This document shows, one piece after another, positions 32,785 through 41,049 of a stretch of DNA of 64,000 nucleotides. Each line of letters opens with the position of its first letter. Position 1 is the stretch's first letter. Below the pieces are notes generated by a model that searched no databases, was not told where the DNA came from, and saw nothing but the letters and a program-made list of their open reading frames with translations. The stretch lies in contig NZ_CP032125.1 in assembly GCF_003544895.1 (NCBI RefSeq), positions 1,688,001-1,752,000 on the forward strand, read 5' to 3'. This DNA comes from Profundibacter amoris. Its GTDB lineage: Bacteria > Pseudomonadota > Alphaproteobacteria > Rhodobacterales > Rhodobacteraceae. Both the position numbers and the translations under genes were made by a program.

Positions 32785-35349
32785 ATGAAATTCCTGACAA
32801 ATCCGGCAAAACTGGCCAAGATTTTCACCCAGACCCGGCGCGACTTCCTGAAATCCACCGCCGCGACCGCAACGCTCGGGTTGGTAGGCGGCGGGATCGC
32901 AGGCAAAGAGGTCAAAGCCTTCGCCTACGAGCCTTACCCGCTGGACGACGATCTGGAAACGGTGGTCACCTCCTGCGCCCACAACTGCGGATCCCGCCAC
33001 ATGCTGGTTGCGCATAAAAAGGGCGACGTGATTGTGCGCCTGTCCACCGATGACGGCACCCATCAGGGTGATGATGCCTATGGCACCGACACCGAGGAAA
33101 AGCCGCAGTTGCGGGCCTGTTTGCGGGGCCGGTCCTACCGCTCGCGCCTCTATTCGCCAGAACGGCTGCTGTACCCGATGAAACGGGTCGGCAAGCGGGG
33201 CGAAGGCAAGTTCAAGCGTGTCAGCTGGGACGAGGCCCTGACCGACATCGCCAAAAGCATGGTGCATCTAAAGGAAACCTATGGCCCGACCGCCATTCTG
33301 GACCAAAGCTATGCGGGGGCGTCTTATGGCGTGCTGCATAAATCGGACCAGATCGAAGGGCTGCTTGGCCGTTTTCTGGGCATGTTCGGCTGCCGCACCA
33401 ATAGCTGGTCTGTGCCGTCCTATCAGGGCAATACATTCGCCAGCCGCATGTCTTATGGCACCATTCAGGACGGGAATGAAGACGACGCGTTCATGCATTC
33501 CAAACTGATCATCATGTGGGGCTGGAATCCGGCCTATACATTCCACGGCGGCAACACATTCTACTACATGCGCAAGGCCAAACAGCGCGGTTGCAAATTC
33601 GTGGTGATTGATCCGCAATATACCGACAGTGCATCGGCTTATGACGCATGGTGGATCCCGATCCGCCCCAACACCGATGCCGCAATGATGGCGGGGATGG
33701 CGCATTACATATTCGCCAACAACCTGCAGGATCAGGAGTTCATCGACAAATTCGTTCAAGGTATGGACGAAGGCACGATGCCTGATTGGGCCAAGGGGCA
33801 GGAAAACTTCAAAGACTACATCATGGGGGTCAGTGACGGCGTTGAAAAAACACCCGATTGGGCTGCCGACATCTGCGGGGTTTCCGCCGAGGACATCATC
33901 AAACTGGCCGATATGTATGCCACCACCAAACCGGCCGCGCTGAAGGCAAGCTGGTCACCGGGGCGCAACGCCTATGGTGAACAATACGCCCGCATGGCCA
34001 ACGCGCTACAGGCGATGACAGGCAATGTCGGGGTGTTGGGCGGCTGCGCCGAAGGGGTTGGCAAAGGCTGGCACGCCGAGGGCGTGGCCTATCCTTACGA
34101 CCAGTTCGCCAACGTCTGGTTTGCGGCGATCAAATCGGACCGCTGGGCGCATTGCGTGATCAACTACCCCAATGTGAAACGCGAGGAAATCGGCATCTGG
34201 CCGCGCGGCGACAATACCGATGGCCAGATCCCCAACATCCGCGGGATTTTCTGGCAGGGGTCGGACTGGTTCAACCAGCTGACCAACATCAACAAGGAAA
34301 TCGAGGCGATTGACAAGCTGAACAGCTATGGCGAAGGCGAAAGCCTGCTGGTTTGCATGGACAGCACCATCACCCCGACCGGTATCTGGGCCGATTACCT
34401 GCTGCCAATTGCCACCCACTTTGAACGTCACGATGTGGCCTTGCCGTGGTACAAAGGGCATTACTACATACACCGTCCAAAAGTGATCAACCCGATGGGC
34501 GAAAGCAAATCGGATTTTCAGGTCTTCACCGAACTGGCCTATCGTCTGGGCTTTGGCCCCGGCTATAACCCCAAAGCGAACCGCGATTATTTCAACAACC
34601 CGGATGCGGTGGACGAGGCCTATCTGATCGACTGGTGGGGCAAGGTTCAGCACCATCAGGGGGTGGAATGGACTTGGGATGAGTTCAAGAAGCGCGGTGT
34701 TTACAAGTTCGTCTTTGACGAGCCGCAAGTCGCTTTCAAGGAACAGATTGAACAGGGCAAACCCTTCCAGACAGCCTCGGGCAAGATCGAGATTTTCTCG
34801 GGCCAATTGGCGCAGATCACCGACTGGACCAAGACATCTTACGGCTACTACATTCCGGCCATCCCGAAATGGATCGAACCATGGGAGAGCCTGAACCACC
34901 CGCTGACCAAAAAATTCCCCTTCCATATGATCAGCCCGCACCCGCGCTGGCGCACGCACTCGATATTCAACAATATCCCGTGGCTGCGTGAAACCTTCAG
35001 CCAAGAGGTAACGATCAATGCCTCGGACGCGGCGAAACTGGACATCCGTATGGGGGACATTGTGGAAATCTATAATGATCGGGGCAAGGTGATCGTGCCG
35101 GTCTATGTCACCGAACGCTGTATGCCCGGTGTGGTCGTACTACACGAAGGGGCGTGGATGGATCTGGACAAGGATGGCGTGGATCGCTCGGGCAACCCCG
35201 ACTTCCTGACTAAGGATGATCCATCACCCGCAGGCGCCTTTGCCTATAACACTGTGCTTTGCAACATCAAGAAAACAACGCTGAACCATCGGCCCGGCTG
35301 GGACAAACTGGCCACCGCGCGCAGCCATGTTTTCCGCCGCGATCTGTAG
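32785..35349 (+). CDS. DmsA-like periplasmic molybdopterin oxidoreductase (catalytic subunit)
   Basis: An 854-residue Mo-bisPGD enzyme of the DMSO reductase family. The Tat signal is TRRDFLKSTAATATLG. The N-terminal Fe-S motif reads CAHNCGSRH with a distal Cys (64, 68, His72, 112), where DmsA has Cys at the third position. RACLRGRSYRSRLYSPERL and GKFKRVSWDEA are strongly DmsA-like. Ser212 (VPSYQG) aligns with the DmsA Mo-ligand Ser. Substrate is not predictable; S- or N-oxide, oxyanion or an oxidative reaction are all possible. It is followed by a DmsB-like subunit and a TorD chaperone. Confidence 0.9.
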   Translation: MKFLTNPAKLAKIFTQTRRDFLKSTAATATLGLVGGGIAGKEVKAFAYEPYPLDDDLETVVTSCAHNCGSRHMLVAHKKGDVIVRLSTDDGTHQGDDAYGTDTEEKPQLRACLRGRSYRSRLYSPERLLYPMKRVGKRGEGKFKRVSWDEALTDIAKSMVHLKETYGPTAILDQSYAGASYGVLHKSDQIEGLLGRFLGMFGCRTNSWSVPSYQGNTFASRMSYGTIQDGNEDDAFMHSKLIIMWGWNPAYTFHGGNTFYYMRKAKQRGCKFVVIDPQYTDSASAYDAWWIPIRPNTDAAMMAGMAHYIFANNLQDQEFIDKFVQGMDEGTMPDWAKGQENFKDYIMGVSDGVEKTPDWAADICGVSAEDIIKLADMYATTKPAALKASWSPGRNAYGEQYARMANALQAMTGNVGVLGGCAEGVGKGWHAEGVAYPYDQFANVWFAAIKSDRWAHCVINYPNVKREEIGIWPRGDNTDGQIPNIRGIFWQGSDWFNQLTNINKEIEAIDKLNSYGEGESLLVCMDSTITPTGIWADYLLPIATHFERHDVALPWYKGHYYIHRPKVINPMGESKSDFQVFTELAYRLGFGPGYNPKANRDYFNNPDAVDEAYLIDWWGKVQHHQGVEWTWDEFKKRGVYKFVFDEPQVAFKEQIEQGKPFQTASGKIEIFSGQLAQITDWTKTSYGYYIPAIPKWIEPWESLNHPLTKKFPFHMISPHPRWRTHSIFNNIPWLRETFSQEVTINASDAAKLDIRMGDIVEIYNDRGKVIVPVYVTERCMPGVVVLHEGAWMDLDKDGVDRSGNPDFLTKDDPSPAGAFAYNTVLCNIKKTTLNHRPGWDKLATARSHVFRRDL

Positions 35350-35361
35350 GAGGGTTTCAAA

Positions 35362-36030
35362 ATGGCAAATACTGTCGACAAAGAACGGATCAAGGCAAAC
35401 GCGGCGCGGATCAAACGCGAAGGCTATACGCCCGTAGTGCCGGATATGCAGATGGGATTCATCCACAACAACGTGGATTGCATCGGCTGTCGGGCCTGTG
35501 AAATCGCCTGCAAGGACAAGAACGGGCTTGATGCCGGTCCACGGTTCCGCCGGGTGCAATATATCGAAGGCGGGGTGTTTCCGAATGTGTTCGCCTTCAA
35601 GGTCAATATGTCCTGCAACCATTGCGCCGAACCGGCCTGCCTGCCCGCCTGCCCCACCGGCGCAATCTGGAAACGCAAGGATAACGGCATCGTCGATATC
35701 GACAGCACCCTGTGCATCGGTTGTCGCAAATGCGAAGCCGCCTGTCCCTTTGGCGCGCCGCAGTTTGACCCCGCCGAAAACGTGGTCAAGAAGTGCAACA
35801 TGTGCATTGACGAACAGGAAGCAGGGCGCAAACCATACTGCGTCGCGGCCTGTATGATGCGGGTGCTGGATGTTGGCCCGATTGACCAGATCGACGCGGG
35901 CGGGTTTGAAACCACCGTTGTCGGGCCGAATGACCAGCTGGTGCGGCAGGTCAAAAGCATGGCCGACCCGGATTTGACCAACCCGTCAATCCGGTTCGTT
36001 CCCCACTCGAAAGGGATCGTGGATGAATAA
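35362..36030 (+). CDS. DmsB-like four-cluster ferredoxin subunit
   Basis: A 222-residue protein with four [4Fe-4S] sites: CIGCRACEIAC, CNHCAEPACLPAC, CIGCRKCEAAC, and CNMC paired with CVAAC. It has no signal and should be co-exported with the Tat-bearing catalytic subunit. It carries electrons between the Mo site's Fe-S cluster and the next carrier. Its end overlaps the chaperone gene by 8 bases. No DmsC/NrfD-like membrane subunit follows. Confidence 0.92.
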   Translation: MANTVDKERIKANAARIKREGYTPVVPDMQMGFIHNNVDCIGCRACEIACKDKNGLDAGPRFRRVQYIEGGVFPNVFAFKVNMSCNHCAEPACLPACPTGAIWKRKDNGIVDIDSTLCIGCRKCEAACPFGAPQFDPAENVVKKCNMCIDEQEAGRKPYCVAACMMRVLDVGPIDQIDAGGFETTVVGPNDQLVRQVKSMADPDLTNPSIRFVPHSKGIVDE

Positions 36031-36757
36031 GGATCTGTCGATACTGGAGCCGGCGCGCTACGGGCTGTCCCTGTTGATCCGGCTGCACGACCGCGAGGCG
36101 GATGCGGATTTTCTGCACGGTCTGCGTGAAAATGATGCGGCAGGGTTCTTCGCTGAAATCCTGCCGGATGATGCAGCCAAAGCGGATGTTGCCGCCTTTG
36201 ATGCCGCCATCACCGCCCTGCCCGATCCGGTGGATACGGGCACGCTGGATGAACTGGCGGCGGAATATGCCGATGTCTATCTGACCCATTCCTACCGGAT
36301 TGCGCCCACCGGGTCTGTCTGGCTGACCGAGGAAAAGCTGGAGCGGCAAGAACCCATGTTCGCGGTGCGCGAATGGTATGACCATTACGACGTGACAGTG
36401 CCAGATTGGCGGCTGCGCTCGGATGATCACATCGTGCATGAATTGCAGTTCATCGAACTTCTGCTGGGGTTAGGGTCCGAAACCGCCGCCCGGGACGCCG
36501 CGCGGTTTATGGACAAACACGTTATGGTCTGGGTGCCCGATTTCTGCACCCTGATGGCCCAACGCTGTGAACAGCCCCTGCTGATTGCAGGCGCAAGGCT
36601 GACAGTCCGGTATCTGGACGCCTTGCGCAACCTGCTTGAGGATCTGACAGGCGAAGCCCGCTGGACCCCCTCCGAGGAAGAAAAGATCGCGCCCTACAGC
36701 CTGTCCGAACTGAACGAGGACATCGCCTATGTGCCAGGTGTCTCCGAGAGCTGGTGA
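36023..36757 (+). CDS. TorD/DmsD-family chaperone
   Basis: A 244-residue all-helical cytoplasmic protein with TorD-family features: an E-Y-A-D-x-x-L-T-H-S segment near residues 88-97, EPMFAVREWYDHYD and DDHIVHELQFIELLL. It should bind the Tat signal of the catalytic subunit and hold it until cofactor insertion. It is coupled to the DmsB-like gene by overlap, and the next gene starts four bases after its stop. Confidence 0.88.
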   Translation: MNKDLSILEPARYGLSLLIRLHDREADADFLHGLRENDAAGFFAEILPDDAAKADVAAFDAAITALPDPVDTGTLDELAAEYADVYLTHSYRIAPTGSVWLTEEKLERQEPMFAVREWYDHYDVTVPDWRLRSDDHIVHELQFIELLLGLGSETAARDAARFMDKHVMVWVPDFCTLMAQRCEQPLLIAGARLTVRYLDALRNLLEDLTGEARWTPSEEEKIAPYSLSELNEDIAYVPGVSESW

Positions 36758-36760
36758 GGC

Positions 36761-37771
36761 ATGAACCGGACCGATAGCACCCGAATTCACATCGACGGGG
36801 CCGCCTGCGTGCGGTCCCGATTGCTTTTGGCCGGTTGCGATGCCTGCCAGCGGATTTGCCCTGTCGATGCGATTGATCTGGGCGCGCGGCGGCCCAAAGT
36901 CGACACCCTGTCCTGCACCGGTTGCGGCGCCTGCGTTGCGGTTTGCATGGAGGGTGTGTTTTCCCAGCCAGCCCCGCTGCCCAAGCCACAGGGCGACACA
37001 ATGCTGGTGCAATGCCGTTGCCATTCACAGGCCAAAAATATCCCCGCAACAAACTGTATTCACAGCATCGGCCTGAACGATCTGGCGCGCATGTGGCTGG
37101 ATGGCGTGCGGCACTTGCTGGTTGCAACGGGTGGCTGTCCAACTTGCGAGGCAGCGCCGATGGTCTGGATCGAAACCGCCGTGGCCGATTTCAACCAACT
37201 GGCCGACAGCCGCGCCCTGCCCGGTATTGAAATGGCCATCGCCAGCAAACGCGACATGGCCCGGTGGCATCAAGCCCTTGATGCGCCCGATCCGTCCCGC
37301 CGCGCCTTCCTGCGCCGCTTTGTTGCCCCGCCCGCCAATGAAACCCCTGATCCCGAAGATACCCCGCTGCACAAATTCCTGATACAGGGCCACGCCCCCG
37401 ACCCCGCCAAAACGCTTTACCCGTTTAGCCCGCATATCGACGCCACCCGCTGCACCGGCTGCGATGATTGCGTCAATATCTGCCCGCATGATGCCTTGAC
37501 CCTGATCAAGGCACAAAACGGCAAATCCCTGTATCATTGCGCACCGGAGCGTTGCACAGGATGCCAGCTGTGCAGCGACATTTGTGATGTTCAGGCAGTC
37601 GGGGTGCAGGGTATGGGACACAGAGGCGCGGATATACTTCTGACGCGGTTCCATTGCCGTGCCTGCGGCGTTGAAACCCATTCCACCAGCGCACAGGCCC
37701 CCGAAAACGGGCTGTGCCGGATTTGCCAGCACACGGACCATCACAAAAAACTGTTCGTGGTGCTGGATTGA
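36761..37771 (+). CDS. Cytoplasmic polyferredoxin of unknown role
   Basis: A 336-residue Cys-rich protein without signal or membrane segments. N-terminal clusters are CDACQRICP and CTGCGACVAVC. A middle domain has CRCHSQ and GGCPTC, and a second pair of clusters, CTGCDDCVNICP and CTGCQLCSDIC, is followed by CRAC and CRIC zinc-ribbon-like pairs at the C-terminus. It resembles ferredoxins that accompany molybdoenzyme operons, but I cannot name a family for the whole. It could deliver electrons for assembly or sense redox state. The stop overlaps the kinase start. Confidence 0.75.
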   Translation: MNRTDSTRIHIDGAACVRSRLLLAGCDACQRICPVDAIDLGARRPKVDTLSCTGCGACVAVCMEGVFSQPAPLPKPQGDTMLVQCRCHSQAKNIPATNCIHSIGLNDLARMWLDGVRHLLVATGGCPTCEAAPMVWIETAVADFNQLADSRALPGIEMAIASKRDMARWHQALDAPDPSRRAFLRRFVAPPANETPDPEDTPLHKFLIQGHAPDPAKTLYPFSPHIDATRCTGCDDCVNICPHDALTLIKAQNGKSLYHCAPERCTGCQLCSDICDVQAVGVQGMGHRGADILLTRFHCRACGVETHSTSAQAPENGLCRICQHTDHHKKLFVVLD

Positions 37772-39666
37772 ACCTGCCCGCCCCCATATTGCGGCTGCAT
37801 CATTGGATCGGCGCCAGCCTGCAGCGCAAACTGGTAATGGCGATCGGTATCCTGCTGGTGCTGGTTTCGGCCCTGTTCCTGCTGGTGGTCAGCGCCTTTT
37901 ACAAGGAGCGGCTGGTCACCGAACACGCGCGGGCCTCGATGCAGATCAATCATGTGATGCAGGCCGCTTTGGAAAACGCGATGCTGAAGCGCGACATTCC
38001 GGGGCTAAAGGCGATCCTTCAGGATATGGGCAAACAACCGGCCATCGCGCGGGTGATGATCCTGAACCCCGAATTCGAGGTGCGCTTTTCCTCGGACCCG
38101 ACGCGGCTGAACCTGCGGCTGGACGAGGACATCATCAAACAGGCGCTGGACAGCCAGTCGCAACAATCGCTGTTCCTGCAATCGGAACAGTTCGGCGAGG
38201 TTCTGCGCAGCATCAATCCGGTGCAAAACCAGACAGCTTGCAGCACCTGCCACGGGGAATTGTCGGAACACCCCGTCAACGGCCTGCTGGTGGTCGATTA
38301 CAAGGCGCAATCCATCCGCCACGAGGCCACGGCCTCGGCGCTGAAACTGGCAGCACTTGGTCTGCTGGTGATTGCGGTGGTCTGTCTGGGTATCTGGTTC
38401 GCGCTGGTGCGGCTGGTCATCACCCCGCTGGGCGAGGTCGAAAAAGCCACCAAAGCCCTGTCCCAAGGGCAGTTCGATAGGCAAGTGCCGGTGCGGGGCA
38501 ATGACGAAATTGCCCGTCTGGGCAGCAGTTTCAACCGTATGTCGGACCAGTTGCGCCAATCCCTGCAACAATTGCGCCAGTCCGAACATTTCCTGCAAGC
38601 GCTGATTGACGCCATCCCCGACGGCATCCGCGTGATTGATCCCGACTTCCGCATTCTAAAAGCCAACGCCGCCTATTGCGCACAGGTGGGGCAGCCGATG
38701 GATCAGGTGGTCGGCAACATGTGCTATGCCTCGAGCCACGGGCGCGACACGCAATGCCCCTATACGATGGTGCGCTGCCCCGTGGTGGAACTGTGCCAGC
38801 AAAACGGCGACCAGATGACGGCGCAGGACAAACATATCGGGGTTGATGGCAATGAACTCTATGTCGAGGTGTCCTCGGCCCGTGTAGATATGATGATCGA
38901 CGGCAAAACCGTGCCCTGCGTGGTGGAATCGATCCGCAATCTGGACGAACAGGCCAAAATTTCACAACAGCAACGCTTGTCGGAAATCGGCCTGCTCGCC
39001 GCCGGTGTGGCCCATGAAATCTATAATCCGCTGTCCTCGATCGATCTGGGCCTGACCGCGCTGCAATCCGATCTGGAGGCCAACGAGGCCGCCAAAACAC
39101 TGGAATATTTCGAAACAATTCGCACGGAAATCCAGAACTGCATCAAAATCACGGACAGTCTGTTGCTGCTCAGCGCCCCTGCCGGCAACGTGCAAAACCT
39201 GATTACGCTGGACGAGGTGGTGCCCGAAACCCTGTCCCTACTGCATTACGAGGCAGAACAGACCGGCGTGACCATCACCCATGACATCCCCGAGCGCAGT
39301 CGTATTCTGGGATCGGACAGCGACATTCGCATGTTGGTGATCAATCTGGCAATGAATGCGATTCACGCGATGCCCGAGGGAGGCAACCTGCATGTTACAA
39401 CCCGTCGCGAGGATGGCAACATCGTGCTGACCGTCAGCGATCAGGGTGTCGGCATTGCCCCGCAGGACCTGAGCAGTATTTTCATGCCGTTCTGGTCACG
39501 CCGCGCCGATGCCAGCACGGGGCGCGGGCTGGGCCTGTCTATTGTGCGCGCCATTCTGGATCGCAACAACGCCAAAATCGAGGTAGAAAGCACATTGGGG
39601 AAGGGCAGCACATTCTATGTCCGTTTCCCCGATGCAGATCATGAGGTGCAGGATGGAAACGCATAA
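37768..39666 (+). CDS. Sensor histidine kinase with periplasmic c-type haem motif
   Basis: 632 residues counting from TTG 37768, which overlaps the previous stop (TTGA); GTG 37714 is an alternative. TM1 is at about 15-40. The periplasmic domain contains one CXXCH (CSTCH, Cys158, His162), TM2 is near 190-215, then HAMP. A PAS domain with clustered Cys (CYASSHGRDTQCP, VRCPVVELC) follows. The HisKA box GVAHEIYNPLSS has His416, and an HATPase ends with GRGLGLSIV. Covalent haem suggests sensing of NO, CO, O2 or redox state; the Cys-rich PAS may hold a second sensor (inference). Confidence 0.87.
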   Translation: MNLPAPILRLHHWIGASLQRKLVMAIGILLVLVSALFLLVVSAFYKERLVTEHARASMQINHVMQAALENAMLKRDIPGLKAILQDMGKQPAIARVMILNPEFEVRFSSDPTRLNLRLDEDIIKQALDSQSQQSLFLQSEQFGEVLRSINPVQNQTACSTCHGELSEHPVNGLLVVDYKAQSIRHEATASALKLAALGLLVIAVVCLGIWFALVRLVITPLGEVEKATKALSQGQFDRQVPVRGNDEIARLGSSFNRMSDQLRQSLQQLRQSEHFLQALIDAIPDGIRVIDPDFRILKANAAYCAQVGQPMDQVVGNMCYASSHGRDTQCPYTMVRCPVVELCQQNGDQMTAQDKHIGVDGNELYVEVSSARVDMMIDGKTVPCVVESIRNLDEQAKISQQQRLSEIGLLAAGVAHEIYNPLSSIDLGLTALQSDLEANEAAKTLEYFETIRTEIQNCIKITDSLLLLSAPAGNVQNLITLDEVVPETLSLLHYEAEQTGVTITHDIPERSRILGSDSDIRMLVINLAMNAIHAMPEGGNLHVTTRREDGNIVLTVSDQGVGIAPQDLSSIFMPFWSRRADASTGRGLGLSIVRAILDRNNAKIEVESTLGKGSTFYVRFPDADHEVQDGNA

Positions 39667-41002
39667 ACCACATCACCGGATTTTGCTGATCGAGGATGAC
39701 AAAACCCTGAACCGGCTGATGCTGGATCAGGTGCAGCGGCTGGGATATGACGCCCGCAGTGCCACATCGCGCGAGGAAACGCTTGAGGTGCTGCGCGGTT
39801 TTTCCCCCGATCTGGCCATTCTGGACATCCGCCTGCCCGACACCGACGGCATGACATTTCTGCCCGAATTGCGCGAATACTGCGCGGTGATGATCCTGAC
39901 CGCCTATGGCTCGATCGATCAGGCGGTAAATGCGGTCAAGGCCGGGGCGACCGAATTTCTGGTCAAACCGGTATCGCCGCAAAATCTGGAACTGACGCTG
40001 GCGCGGTTCTTTGAAACCGTGGCGCTGAAGCGTGATCTGGCGTTCTGGCAGGCGCAGGCCCAAAGCGCGACACAGGTCGATCTGGTCGGGGAAAGTGCCC
40101 AAATGGCCGAGGTGCGGCGGCTGGTGTCTATTTTTGCCGCTGCCGACACGCCGGTGCTGATTTGTGGCGAAAGCGGCGTTGGCAAGGGGGCCGTCGCGGC
40201 ATCCTTGCATGCCCAGAGCACGCGGGCAAACGGGCGGTTTATCACCGTTGATTGTGACGACACACTGAATGAGGCCGATCTGTTCGGGCAGGATAGCGGC
40301 AACAAGGAACGCAGCGAAGGTTTGATTGCCGCCGCCGACAACGGCACCATTTTTCTGAATGATATCGACAAGTTATCCCCCGCAATGCAATCAAAACTGC
40401 TGCGCGTAATGGAGACGGGATCCTACCGCCCGCTGGGGGCCACAGCGGCCATGCCCTCAACCGCGCGCTTTGTGGCGGCCACCGGAGTCGATCTGGAGGA
40501 AATGGCCCTGATGAGCCATTTCAAAAGCGAATTGTTCTATTTGCTGTCCTCGCTGAAAATTCAGGTTTTACCGCTACGGGCCCGCAAATCCGATGTCATG
40601 CCGCTGGCTGAACATTTCCTGCAAGGGCGCAACTTCCACCGCGGGATCGACAAATCATTTGCCCAAGAAACGGTGGATGCCCTGACCGAATACGACTGGC
40701 CCGGAAACGTGCGCGAATTGCGCAATGCGATTGAACGCGGTGTGATCATGTCGGCGGGCGCGGATATCGTGTTGCCCGAACACATCGCGCTGCCCCGCCA
40801 ATCCTCGGGCCTGCCGTCCAATGCCACTGAAAACGGCGTTTCCTTACGGTTTGACCATCAGCCCACGCTGGACGAAATCCGCGACACCTATTTGCGGCTG
40901 TTGCTGGACAAATTCGCCGGCAACCGCAAACAGGTGGCCGAGGCCCTGGGGGTGAGCGAGCGCAACACCTACCGGATGCTGAAAAAGCTGGACGGGAAAT
41001 AG
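39653..41002 (+). CDS. NtrC-type response regulator lacking GAFTGA
   Basis: 449 residues. The receiver domain has the phosphorylation site in LAILDIRLPDTDG and the switch Lys in LVKPVSP. The AAA+ domain has Walker A GESGVGKG, but the segment after DLFG, which normally holds GAFTGA, reads QDSGNKERSEG. Walker B is ITVDCDD-like/FLNDI, and the C-terminal Fis-type HTH is NRKQVAEALGVSERNTYRML. Without GAFTGA it should not open sigma-54 complexes; Rhodobacter NtrC and HupR are precedents acting with sigma-70. ATG 39653 has a GAGGTG site and overlaps the kinase gene. It probably controls this locus. Confidence 0.9.
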   Translation: METHKPHHRILLIEDDKTLNRLMLDQVQRLGYDARSATSREETLEVLRGFSPDLAILDIRLPDTDGMTFLPELREYCAVMILTAYGSIDQAVNAVKAGATEFLVKPVSPQNLELTLARFFETVALKRDLAFWQAQAQSATQVDLVGESAQMAEVRRLVSIFAAADTPVLICGESGVGKGAVAASLHAQSTRANGRFITVDCDDTLNEADLFGQDSGNKERSEGLIAAADNGTIFLNDIDKLSPAMQSKLLRVMETGSYRPLGATAAMPSTARFVAATGVDLEEMALMSHFKSELFYLLSSLKIQVLPLRARKSDVMPLAEHFLQGRNFHRGIDKSFAQETVDALTEYDWPGNVRELRNAIERGVIMSAGADIVLPEHIALPRQSSGLPSNATENGVSLRFDHQPTLDEIRDTYLRLLLDKFAGNRKQVAEALGVSERNTYRMLKKLDGK

Positions 41003-41006
41003 CAAA

Positions 41007-41030
41007 CGGCGCCCGACAGACCGGACGCCG
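41007..41030. terminator. Terminator hairpin between regulator and trpB
   Basis: CGGCGCCCG (41007-41015) pairs with CGGACGCCG (41022-41030), with one C-A mismatch and a six-base loop. It fills the 47-base gap between two convergent genes and can serve both. Confidence 0.6.
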
Positions 41031-41049
41031 CTAATGTGTTCAGGAGAAT

